Part shown: piece after piece, positions 1 through 5,966 of the stretch
Position numbering within the stretch: the first letter of the stretch is position 1
How the letters are laid out: the number at the start of each line of letters is the position of its first letter
NCBI GenBank assembly: GCA_031273735.1
Contig: JAISRI010000066.1
Coordinates: 1 to 9,965, forward strand
Origin: Helicobacteraceae bacterium
GTDB lineage: Bacteria; Campylobacterota; Campylobacteria; Campylobacterales; SZUA-545
Direction: 5' to 3'
Length of the DNA stretch: 9,965 nt
Notes under the pieces: generated by a model
What the model saw: only the letters and a program-made list of their open reading frames with translations
Database searches by the model: none
What the model was told of the DNA's origin: nothing
Made by a program: the position numbers and the translations under genes

Positions 1-70
1 GTCGTATCTTGGCCGCGAAACTTTTATCCGCTTCAAGCCGCCTTTTGGTTTAGACGTTAAAATGGTTTAA
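1..70 (+). CDS. Possible 3' end of an unrecognised gene
   Basis: Reading from base 2, the frame is open from the window edge to TAA at 68-70 and gives 22 residues ending in RFKPPFGLDVKMV. The residue mix and codons (ATC CGC TTC AAG CCG) look like those of the genes further on, which is why it is listed. It is far too short for a family assignment, and chance cannot be excluded. No terminator hairpin is visible after it. Confidence 0.35.
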   Translation, partial: SYLGRETFIRFKPPFGLDVKMV

Positions 71-195
71 TATATGCTATTGTTGCGAAAGTTTAGAGAA
101 AAACCGCCGTAATTTGGTCTTGTCTTAAACCTAAATTAAAATGCGTTTCCAACAATGCGGCGATCCTTTCCTTTGTTTGGCAAAATCTGCAACTG

Positions 196-326
196 CGTCA
201 TTCCCGCGAAAGCGGGAATCCAAATACGACGGCTTTTGCGTCGTGCGTATTCAGGCTTACAAACAACCAAAGGCGATCGCTGTCCGTAGGTCTTTGGTTT
301 GGATTCCCGCCTACGCGGGAATGACG
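196..326. repeat. Inverted pair of 29-bp palindromic repeats with a 73-bp centre
   Basis: The arm at 196-224 and the arm at 298-326 are reverse complements at 27 of 29 positions; the two differences lie in the 4-base loop. Each arm contains its own 8-bp stem (attcccgc / gcgggaat), so the unit could fold as two small hairpins or one long stem. Such elements occur in many copies in several proteobacterial genomes. Their false translations SFPRKRES and WIPAYAGMT are a recognisable signature. No transposase is present, so the element is either mobilised in trans or immobile. Its copy number here is unknown. Confidence 0.85.
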
Positions 327-343
327 AGAAGCGGCGGGCGCTT

Positions 344-371
344 CGCGGGAATGACGGCGTTTGTAGGTTTT
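344..371 (+). repeat. Third half-copy of the palindromic repeat
   Basis: The 13 bases at 344-356 (cgcgggaatgacg) repeat those at 314-326 exactly, with a 30-base period. They continue into tttgtaggtttt at 360-371. A similar right edge follows the repeat at 9184-9212, so this half-copy may be the true right border of the element. Confidence 0.6.
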
Positions 372-467
372 ATCGAAAATGCGCAAGTTTTCGGCATTTT
401 GTTTGATCCTTTTGGATTCTAGCCGTCAGCCGCGAAGGAGGCTTTGAAAATATCGCGACAAGCCTAG

Positions 468-1616
468 CTATTTTGGAAGCAAAATCCACATAGCGCTTTC
501 TAGGCGCATTTTTCCCGCTCGCTCTTCGGCTTCAAATCCTTTGCCCCAGAAAAAATCGGCGCGAGTGGCGCCTTTGATCGCGCCGCCCGTATCCTGCGCG
601 ATCGTAAGGCGGTTTATATCGCCGTCGGGATCGTTTGCGCGTATAAAAACGGGCGCGCCAAGCGGGATAAACGACGGATCGACGGCTATCGATCGTTTTG
701 GCGAAAGCGGCGCTCCCTGCGCTCCAAACGCGCCAACGCTGGCGTTGCCCTCTTCAAAAAAGATATAACTAGGATTTTTGTGCAACGTTTGCCACAATCT
801 CTTTGGATTTGCCTCTAGCCAAGCGCGAATACTTTGCATAGATAGTTTATCCCGCGCTATTTCGCCCTGCTCGACAAGATACAGCCCGATCGGATAATAC
901 GGTTTGCCGTTTTGCTCCGCGTAGCCGACTAGATAAGTTTCGCTATTAGAAACGCGAATCAAGCCCGATCCCTGAATGTGCATAAAAAACAGCCCGATCG
1001 GATCGTCTACCCAAAACAACTCGTTTCCCGCAAGCAAAGAGGCGTTGGAGTCGATCGCGGCGCGATCGTAATACGCAATGATCTTGCCGTCGCTAGTTAG
1101 CCGTCCGCGAACGTTTTTTCGCCCCGTTACGCCAAACGCGGCTAAATCGACGGTTACCAGATCGGCGGGCTTTTTATAGATCGGATAGATAAAGCGCCCG
1201 CCCTTTTTTTTCGCGCCGTTTAATAGCGGCAGATAGTAGCCCGTGATCAGCCCTTTTTTGCTGTTTCCATCGGCGATCACCTCGTATGGTTGAAAGTGCG
1301 TTTCAAAAAACAGCCGCGCTCCGACGCGATCGTCCGCGTTTGACGCTTTGGCTTCGGCGCAGGTTTTTGTCCAGATCGATTTGGCGTTAATCGTTTCGCA
1401 GCTCTTTATAAAGGTAGCCAGCGCTTCGCCGTGATCGTCCTTTTTCCAGCCGCTTAACTCCTTCCACGAAACGGGGCGATAGATCGCGCTCTGATTTTTT
1501 GAAACGTTAAACGACTCCGCGATCGGCGGCGATTCGCCCGCGTCAAATGTCGGCTTTATCCCCGCGCAACCGCATAATAAAACTATGTAAATTATCCCAA
1601 TAAACGATTTTTTCAT
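468..1616 (-). CDS. mltA: Membrane-bound lytic murein transglycosylase A
   Basis: MltA cleaves the MurNAc-GlcNAc bond in peptidoglycan and leaves a 1,6-anhydro end; it is anchored to the outer membrane facing the periplasm. The 382-residue product starts with MKKSFIGIIYIVLLCGC, a lipoprotein signal with the acylated Cys at 17. The MltA domain shows FFETHFQPY (103-111), GLITGYYLP (122-130) and FFMHIQGSG (210-218). The C-terminal 3D domain holds QDTGGAIKG (341-349) and ADFFWG. From memory of E. coli MltA, the Asp of ADFFWG (D354) matches the catalytic Asp, with D342 nearby. The start at 1616 is chosen because GGAG (minus strand of 1622-1625) sits 5 nt before ATG and the signal peptide begins there. 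An in-frame ATG at 1655 would add 13 residues ahead of the signal. The gene diverges from the flagellin with only 66 bases between starts. Length is close to the family's usual size. Confidence 0.93.
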   Translation of the reverse strand: MKKSFIGIIYIVLLCGCAGIKPTFDAGESPPIAESFNVSKNQSAIYRPVSWKELSGWKKDDHGEALATFIKSCETINAKSIWTKTCAEAKASNADDRVGARLFFETHFQPYEVIADGNSKKGLITGYYLPLLNGAKKKGGRFIYPIYKKPADLVTVDLAAFGVTGRKNVRGRLTSDGKIIAYYDRAAIDSNASLLAGNELFWVDDPIGLFFMHIQGSGLIRVSNSETYLVGYAEQNGKPYYPIGLYLVEQGEIARDKLSMQSIRAWLEANPKRLWQTLHKNPSYIFFEEGNASVGAFGAQGAPLSPKRSIAVDPSFIPLGAPVFIRANDPDGDINRLTIAQDTGGAIKGATRADFFWGKGFEAEERAGKMRLESAMWILLPK

Positions 1617-1629
1617 TTTTTCTCCAATA

Positions 1630-1645
1630 TGGAACGCCAAATGCT
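1630..1645 (+). promoter_or_regulatory. Sigma-54 (RpoN) promoter of the flagellin gene
   Basis: TGGAACGCCAAATGCT carries the invariant GG (1631-1632) and GC (1643-1644) with exactly 10 bases between them, as the -24/-12 consensus TGGCACG-N4-TTGC requires. The predicted transcript start is near 1656, giving a 27-nt leader that contains AAGGA at 1671-1675. In Campylobacter and Helicobacter the minor flagellin flaB has this promoter type, while flaA uses sigma-28. No sigma-28 site is visible in these 66 bases. Activation would need the flagellar regulator FlgR, which is not in the window. Confidence 0.75.
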
Positions 1646-1670
1646 TTTTAGCCAAGAACTATATCGAAAA

Positions 1671-1675
1671 AAGGA
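1671..1675 (+). promoter_or_regulatory. Ribosome binding site fixing the flagellin GTG start
   Basis: AAGGA lies 7 nt before GTG at 1683. Choosing this GTG gives the normal flagellin N-terminus (V/M)SFIINTN. The earlier in-frame ATG at 1629 overlaps the sigma-54 promoter and would add 18 residues not found on flagellins. Confidence 0.8.
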
Positions 1676-1682
1676 CGATAGC

Positions 1683-3158
1683 GTGAGCTTCATCATCAAT
1701 ACAAACATCAAAGCGATGAACTCCAACGTTAATCTTGCGGTAACAAACCGCGAGATTACTAAGTCGCTTGAAAAACTTTCGTCGGGCTTACGGATCAATA
1801 AATCCTCCGACGACTCTTCGGGCATGGCGATCGCCGATAGCCTGCGTTCGCAAGCAAACGCACTGGCGCAGTCGATGCGCAACGCAAACGACGCGATCGG
1901 TATGATCGGCGTAGCCGACAAAGCGATGGACGAGCAGGTCAAGATTTTGGACACGATCAAAGCCAAAGCCGCGCAAGCCGCGCAGGATACGCAAAATTAC
2001 GCTTCGCGTTCGGCGATTCAACGCGACGTGATTAGGCTTATCGAGCAACTCGATAATATCGCGTTTCAGACCTCCTACAACGGGCTAAAAATGCTGGCGG
2101 GTAGCTACACCAATAAAGCCTTCGAGGTGGGCGCTTACTCTAACGAGGTGATCGGCGTTTCTATCGGCGCGACAAGCTCCGATAAGATCGGCTCCGTGCG
2201 GCGCGAATCGAGCAGCAATATCTCCGCTTCGGCGGTTGTGGCGCTCGAGTTTACGGTTGGTTCTAAGATCGTCAAACTTGAAAGCGTCGTAATCTCTTCG
2301 GGAGCCAAAACGGGTATCGGGGTTTTAGCCGAAACGATCAATAAAAATACCGATATTCTCGGCGGTATTCGCGCTTCTTATTTAACGCAATCGACGGGAT
2401 CGGCTGAAATTGCGGCTGGAGCTATTACGGGGCTTACGATCAACGGAGTCGTGATCGGCGACGTAACGGTCGATCAAGCCGATCGCAACGGCAATCTTCG
2501 CAACGCTATAAACAAATATACCACCGAAACGGGCGTAACGGCGAGCGTGGATTGGGAAGGGCGGCTAAATCTCACGACCGCCGACGGACGCGGGATCGAG
2601 CTTGGCGGAACGCATACGGCGGTAACGGGTTTGGCGGACGATCACAAAAACTTCGGACGGCTAATGGTTACCGATACGCGAGCGAACGATATAGTCGTTA
2701 AAGACGCGAACAGCGGGGCGATCAACGGCAATCTAAACGCCTTTCAAGCCAACTACAATTTGCGAATGGTGCGCGGAATGTTTACCAAAGACGATATTAA
2801 CGCGGGCGGCGGTTTTGCCAACGTGGCGCAATACAACCAAGCGGACGCTAATTTCGGATCGGGCGTAACCACGAGAGAGGGCGCGATGATCGTTATGGAT
2901 ATAGCGGAAAGCGCTATCGCGTTATTGGATCGTATTCGTTCGGATATAGGCGCCGCGCAGTTGCAACTTGAAGTTACGCTTAATAATATCAGCGTTACGC
3001 AAGTTAACGTCAAGGCGGCGGAATCGGGAATCCGCGACGTGGATTTTGGCGCGGAAAGCTCTAACTTTAGCAAGCAAAGCATTCTCACTCAATCGGGAAG
3101 CTACGCGCTAAGTCAGGCGAACTCGATACAACAAGCGGTTTTAAGACTGTTGCAATAG
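1683..3158 (+). CDS. Flagellin (filament protein, Campylobacter/Helicobacter type)
   Basis: This is the structural subunit of the flagellar filament, exported by the flagellar type III system. The 491-residue product starts at GTG. The conserved N-terminal D0/D1 region covers about 1-150 (LSSGLRIN, SSGMAIADSLRSQAN, ADKAMDEQ). The variable centre includes a Flagellin_IN-like motif, TGLTINGVVIGDV, at about 249-261. The conserved C-terminal D1/D0 region is about 398-491 (NVKAAESGIRDVDF, ending LRLLQ). It is shorter than C. jejuni FlaA (about 570) and near H. pylori FlaA (about 510). Residues 91-101 (TIKAKAAQAAQ) resemble the epsilonproteobacterial version that escapes TLR5, unlike the Salmonella QRVRELAVQ. 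The sigma-54 promoter upstream suggests a flaB-like regulatory class; sequence alone does not settle FlaA versus FlaB, so no symbol is given. fliW follows after 18 nt, probably on the same transcript. Confidence 0.96.
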   Translation: MSFIINTNIKAMNSNVNLAVTNREITKSLEKLSSGLRINKSSDDSSGMAIADSLRSQANALAQSMRNANDAIGMIGVADKAMDEQVKILDTIKAKAAQAAQDTQNYASRSAIQRDVIRLIEQLDNIAFQTSYNGLKMLAGSYTNKAFEVGAYSNEVIGVSIGATSSDKIGSVRRESSSNISASAVVALEFTVGSKIVKLESVVISSGAKTGIGVLAETINKNTDILGGIRASYLTQSTGSAEIAAGAITGLTINGVVIGDVTVDQADRNGNLRNAINKYTTETGVTASVDWEGRLNLTTADGRGIELGGTHTAVTGLADDHKNFGRLMVTDTRANDIVVKDANSGAINGNLNAFQANYNLRMVRGMFTKDDINAGGGFANVAQYNQADANFGSGVTTREGAMIVMDIAESAIALLDRIRSDIGAAQLQLEVTLNNISVTQVNVKAAESGIRDVDFGAESSNFSKQSILTQSGSYALSQANSIQQAVLRLLQ

Positions 3159-3176
3159 TAAAAAAAGGAGCGCAAA

Positions 3177-3569
3177 ATGATTTATAGTTTGAAGTCCCCG
3201 ATTTTGGGTTTTGAACAGGTTAAAGAGGTGGAGTTCAATGAAAGCGACGAGCTTTTCGCCACGATCGCGGACGCGAGCAAAAGCGGTTTAATATGGACGC
3301 TGATCAATCCTTATCGCTTGCGCGAATATAGTTTTGATCTTAGCGCCGATCTTCAAAAGACGTTGGGGATTAACGAAAATAGCCAAACGTTGGTATATAA
3401 CATATTGGCGCTAGGGCAAGCGACCGACGATTCGGAAATCAATTTTTTGGCGCCGATCGTCTTTAACAAAGATAACGCCTTAGCCGCGCAAATAGTATTG
3501 GACGTAAAAAAATATCCAGACTTCGGCGCGGCTCAAAAGTTATCCGAGTTTGTCGTAAAAGCGCAATGA
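3177..3569 (+). CDS. fliW: Flagellar assembly factor FliW
   Basis: FliW is a small cytoplasmic protein that binds flagellin near its C-terminal D0 region and also binds the RNA-binding regulator CsrA. When flagellin is exported, free FliW sequesters CsrA and relieves repression of flagellin translation. The 130-residue product has the usual family length and conserved patches SPILGFE (7-13), LINPY (42-46) and INFLAPIVFN (88-97). AAGGAG at 3165-3170 stands 6 nt before the ATG. Its position 18 nt after flagellin supports the assignment and suggests the two are made together. csrA is not in the window. The stop overlaps the start of the next small gene. Confidence 0.92.
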   Translation: MIYSLKSPILGFEQVKEVEFNESDELFATIADASKSGLIWTLINPYRLREYSFDLSADLQKTLGINENSQTLVYNILALGQATDDSEINFLAPIVFNKDNALAAQIVLDVKKYPDFGAAQKLSEFVVKAQ

Positions 3570-3697
3570 GCAAAGAGAGAATTTTAGCTCTGATCGCGGC
3601 GATTATAGCCGTCGCCGCGATCGTCTATTATTTTGGCTTTGTTTATGAAAAGCCCAACTATCAGCACCCAAAAGTGCGAACGGGCGTCATTCGTTAA
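3566..3697 (+). CDS. 43-residue single-pass membrane microprotein
   Basis: The ATG at 3566-3568 overlaps the fliW TGA as ATGA, so translation is probably coupled; there is no strong Shine-Dalgarno of its own. The product begins MSKERILAL, has one hydrophobic helix at about residues 6-26 (rich in Ala, Ile and Val, ending YYFGF), and a short polar tail with Lys, Arg and His ending GVIR. The arrangement fits a small inner-membrane protein, possibly tied to flagellar assembly, but I recognise no family. Its last codons contain cgtcattc (3685-3692), which resembles the left edge of the window's repeats, so the C-terminus could have been altered by a repeat insertion. Confidence 0.55.
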   Translation: MSKERILALIAAIIAVAAIVYYFGFVYEKPNYQHPKVRTGVIR

Positions 3698-3699
3698 AC

Positions 3700-3834
3700 T
3701 TGTCGTTTTTACGCGGAAAGATTAACGCCGTAACGCTTTAACCGCAGTTTGTAGGTTTTGAAATACTCGCGGCTTTGCCGATCCGTATTAACGGCGCTAA
3801 AGACGACGCGGATTTTGCCGATAACTATCGCTAA
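3700..3834 (+). pseudogene. Short in-frame coding remnant broken by a stop codon
   Basis: From TTG at 3700 one frame reads 13 residues to TAA (3739-3741), then 30 more that look protein-like (GFEILAALPIRINGAKDDAD) before TAA at 3832-3834. No start codon lies directly after the internal stop and no ribosome site is visible. The codons resemble those of neighbouring genes. I read it as debris of an unidentified gene; a chance open stretch is the alternative. The part at 3742-3759 also matches the tttgtaggtttt border of the repeats. Confidence 0.25.
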
Positions 3835-3854
3835 ATCAATAAAATGAGTATGCG

Positions 3855-4128
3855 ATGGAAATTTTGCTCTTAATTGTCGCGGCGGCGTTATTACTAATAG
3901 GCGGTTTTGTCCGTCTTTGCGCGGTTTTGCTTCGCAAATTCAAAGCGCTTTTCCGCGCCAGATCGCTAAAAACGACGACTCTAAGCTACTCCATTACGCG
4001 CTGACCAACTTCGTTTTAATATCTAAGGGTTATGCAAGCGCTTCGCAAATATCGTGGTTTTTGACGGCGCGACGGGCGAAAATGGCGGAAAATAGGTCGG
4101 CTATATCTATAGTTTAAGCCCTTTTTAG
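3855..4128 (+). pseudogene. Likely decayed gene for a membrane-anchored protein
   Basis: ATG at 3855 opens a 49-residue frame (to TGA at 4004) starting with the strongly hydrophobic MEILLLIVAAALLLIGGF, then basic residues RKFKALFRA. After that the coding look seems to move to a second frame (NDDSKLLHYALTNFVLISKG, about 3978-4037). It then moves to a third (NIVVFDGATGENGGK, 4048-4092), which hits TAG and continues VGYIYSLSPF to TAG at 4126-4128. Two frame changes and one internal stop suggest a broken gene with a signal-anchor. A real 49-residue protein at 3855-4004 is an alternative. I recognise no family. Confidence 0.35.
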
Positions 4129-4155
4129 GAAAAATTAGCGATTGTAAAGAAAAAT

Positions 4156-4161
4156 AAGGAG
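4156..4161 (+). promoter_or_regulatory. Ribosome binding site of trxA
   Basis: AAGGAG precedes the trxA ATG by 10 nt, slightly longer than usual. A possible -10 box, TATAGT, lies at 4108-4113 with no clear -35 partner, so the promoter itself is not assigned. Confidence 0.6.
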
Positions 4162-4171
4162 CATTAAAATT

Positions 4172-4507
4172 ATGGGATCGGCGGTTGAATTAAACGTTTC
4201 AAACTTTGACGAAGCAATCAAAGAGGGCGTAAGTTTGGTGGATTTTTGGGCGCCTTGGTGCGGTCCGTGCCGTATGGTAACGCCTACGGTAGACGAACTT
4301 GCCAAGATTTACGAAGGCAAAGTTAAGATCGGCAAGGTTAATGTAGACGAGAATCAGGAGTTGGCGGCGCGTTTTGGCGTGCGATCGATTCCGACGATCC
4401 TCTTTTTCAAAAAAGGCGAACAGGCGGATAGCATAATCGGCGTTCAGCCAAAACATTTTTTTGTAGAGAAGATCGACAAACTGTTGGCGCAGGGCGCAAA
4501 CGCCTAA
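4172..4507 (+). CDS. trxA: Thioredoxin
   Basis: This cytoplasmic disulfide reductase passes electrons from thioredoxin reductase to targets such as ribonucleotide reductase and peroxiredoxins. The 111-residue product has the canonical FWAPWCGPC site with Cys30 and Cys33, the buried Asp of LVDFWA (24), and the cis-proline of RSIPTI at 74. Length is typical for a full single-domain thioredoxin. The N-terminus MGSAVELN has no signal peptide. Two genes downstream is trxB, its electron donor, with a thioredoxin-like membrane protein between them. About 20 nt separate it from that next frame, so co-transcription is likely. Confidence 0.97.
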   Translation: MGSAVELNVSNFDEAIKEGVSLVDFWAPWCGPCRMVTPTVDELAKIYEGKVKIGKVNVDENQELAARFGVRSIPTILFFKKGEQADSIIGVQPKHFFVEKIDKLLAQGANA

Positions 4508-4527
4508 GAGTAAGCGTCGTTTAAGCC

Positions 4528-4983
4528 TTGAATTGCCCCGCCGCGTTTTTTCGCTATAAAGGCATTTTCTTCTCGTCGTTTATTGTCGCCGCTATGGCGG
4601 CGGCAACCTTCGCGTATTATAATCATAAGTTTTCGCGTTTTAACTTTATCGACTTTGGCGAATGGGTTTTTTACAGCGGCGAAAGCGAGGTTTTTGTTCC
4701 CAAAGAAGAGGCGTATATTATGATCGTCTTTAGTAGTCTGCAAGAGGAGGTAAGCGACGTTATCAAGCGCGTTCGCAACGTCAAAAACCTGCCGATCATA
4801 GCGATCGATCTCGCCCAAAACCGAAAGCCAAACGAAAACGGCGCCGTTTATTTGACGTCGGGCATAAACACGCTTTTAAGCGTCGTTCATCGATTTCATA
4901 TCACGCATTCGCCGTGCGTTTTGCTTATCGAGCGCCAAAGCGCCGCTCGCTACAAACAGGCGACGTTTATCGAGCGACTCTAG
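4528..4983 (+). CDS. Membrane-anchored thioredoxin-like protein lacking CXXC
   Basis: I recognise no named family. The 151-residue product has an N-terminal hydrophobic segment (about 12-30, FFSSFIVAAMAAATFAYY), so the rest probably faces the periplasm. The remainder looks like a thioredoxin fold: strand YIMIVFSSL (63-71), a helix, strand NLPIIAIDLA (87-96), a helix with GINTLLSVVHRF, then HSPCVLLIER (127-136). The last resembles the cis-Pro strand SIPTILFF of thioredoxin, with Pro129. There is no CXXC; the only cysteines are Cys3 and Cys130, so ordinary dithiol chemistry is unlikely. The start TTG at 4528 is the first possible one, as an in-frame stop lies at 4522-4524; its ribosome site is weak, and ATG at 4594 is an alternative. 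Its place between trxA and trxB suggests a redox or chaperone role, which is inference. Confidence 0.7.
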   Translation: MNCPAAFFRYKGIFFSSFIVAAMAAATFAYYNHKFSRFNFIDFGEWVFYSGESEVFVPKEEAYIMIVFSSLQEEVSDVIKRVRNVKNLPIIAIDLAQNRKPNENGAVYLTSGINTLLSVVHRFHITHSPCVLLIERQSAARYKQATFIERL

Positions 4984-4997
4984 CGGCGCTTCGCTAT

Positions 4998-5003
4998 TAT
5001 AAT
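4998..5003 (+). promoter_or_regulatory. Possible -10 box ahead of trxB
   Basis: A perfect TATAAT lies 19 nt before the trxB ATG, in the 39 bases between the two genes. No -35 box is visible, which is usual for housekeeping promoters of this phylum. The transcript would have a leader of only about 12 nt, just covering AAGGAG at 5012-5017. It could be a secondary promoter within the operon or simply AT-rich spacer. Confidence 0.3.
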
Positions 5004-5022
5004 TCTTTTCAAAGGAGTTTTT

Positions 5023-5964
5023 ATGTTGGAATTGGCTATCGTAGGCGGCGGTCCGGCGGGGCTTACCGCAGGTTTATACGCCGCGAGAGGCGGTATTAAA
5101 GAGGTCGTTTTGTTTGAATTTGGTATGCCCGGCGGTCAAATTACGCAATCGAGCGAAATAGAAAACTATCCCGGACAACTTGAAGTTATAGGCGGTCTGG
5201 AACTGATGCAAAATTGGTTTCCGCAAGCGCAAAAATTCGGATTAAAACTAGAAAACGAAGAGATCGCTCGCGTATCCAAAAACGCCGACGGATCGTTTAG
5301 GCTAACGACGGGAAACGCGAAGACGATCGACGCGAAAGCCGTTGTTTTCGCTACGGGAAGCGTCCCCAAAAAAGCCGATTTTGAGGGCGAAAACGAGTAT
5401 TTCGGGCGCGGCGTTAGCGTATGCGCGACGTGCGACGGCTTTTTTTATAAGAATAAAGAGGTCGCCGTGATAGGCGGCGGCGACGCGGCTTTAGAAGAGG
5501 CGCTCTATCTAGCTCAGATCTGCAAAAAGGTCTATCTGATCCACCGCAGGGATAGTTTTCGCGCCGCGCCGCCGACGATCGAACGGCTTAAAACCGCGCC
5601 CAATTTAGAAACGATCTTAAACGCGAAAGTAGTCCGAGCGATCGGCGACGCAAAAGAGGGTATAAACGGCGTTATCGTTTCGATCGCCGGCAAAGGCGAA
5701 ACGACGCTAAACGCGACGGGCGTTTTTGTTTTCGTGGGAAGAGAGGTTAAAAACGAGGCGCTCAAAGACGAAAAAGGCGGTTTTATCTGCGCCGTTAATG
5801 AAAAGGGCGAAATCGCCGTCGATCTTAAAATGCAGACCAGCGTAAAGGGGCTTTTTGCCGCTGGGGACGTTCGCGCCGACTCGCCAAAGCAGGTGGTTTG
5901 CGCGGCAAGCGACGGCGCGATCGCCGCTCTAAGCGCGATAGCCTATCTGGATAAAAAGGGCTGA
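5023..5964 (+). CDS. trxB: Thioredoxin reductase (NADPH)
   Basis: This flavoprotein reduces thioredoxin with NADPH; it is a cytoplasmic homodimer. The 313-residue product is of normal low-molecular-weight TrxR length. The FAD-binding Rossmann motif is VGGGPAG (7-13). The redox pair is CATC (Cys134 and Cys137) inside VSVCATCDGFFY. The NADPH domain has VIGGGDAALEEA (149-160) and HRRDSFRA (174-181), the arginines that favour NADPH. The second FAD motif is GLFAAGDVR (276-284, Asp282). The start is fixed by AAGGAG at 5012-5017, 5 nt before ATG. dapB begins 2 nt after the stop, so the two are surely co-transcribed. Its own substrate, thioredoxin, is encoded at 4172-4507. Confidence 0.97.
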   Translation: MLELAIVGGGPAGLTAGLYAARGGIKEVVLFEFGMPGGQITQSSEIENYPGQLEVIGGLELMQNWFPQAQKFGLKLENEEIARVSKNADGSFRLTTGNAKTIDAKAVVFATGSVPKKADFEGENEYFGRGVSVCATCDGFFYKNKEVAVIGGGDAALEEALYLAQICKKVYLIHRRDSFRAAPPTIERLKTAPNLETILNAKVVRAIGDAKEGINGVIVSIAGKGETTLNATGVFVFVGREVKNEALKDEKGGFICAVNEKGEIAVDLKMQTSVKGLFAAGDVRADSPKQVVCAASDGAIAALSAIAYLDKKG

Positions 5965-5966
5965 AA

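Larger units (their letters stand above)
71..467. other. Non-coding stretch carrying palindromic repeats
   Basis: About 400 bases lie between the putative gene end at 70 and the end of mltA at 468. The middle holds the inverted repeat pair at 196-326 and a third half-copy at 344-371. Open frames through this stretch are the familiar false ones produced by this repeat class; they translate to SFPRKRES and WIPAYAGMT. The rest (71-195 and 372-467) is AT-rich, with no recognisable RNA gene. A weak hairpin near 427-442 beyond mltA lacks a T-run on the minus strand, so I do not call it a terminator. Confidence 0.7.

Noticed and set aside
314..356. Two direct copies of a 13-base word 30 bases apart, as a possible CRISPR start
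   Set aside because: Only two copies are present, the spacing is too short, and the words belong to the palindromic repeat.
141..422. A 93-residue open frame on the plus strand and a 62-residue one opposite
   Set aside because: Both are translations of the palindromic repeat (SFPRKRES and WIPAYAGMT signatures) and have no ribosome site.
427..442. Hairpin after mltA as a terminator
   Set aside because: The stem is only 4 bp and is not followed by a T-run on the minus strand.
1617..1655. Upstream ATG start for mltA
   Set aside because: It would put 13 residues before the lipoprotein signal and has no ribosome site; ATG at 1616 has GGAG at the right spacing.
1629..1682. Upstream ATG start for flagellin
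   Set aside because: The predicted sigma-54 transcript begins near 1656, downstream of this ATG, and flagellins start at (M/V)SFIINTN.
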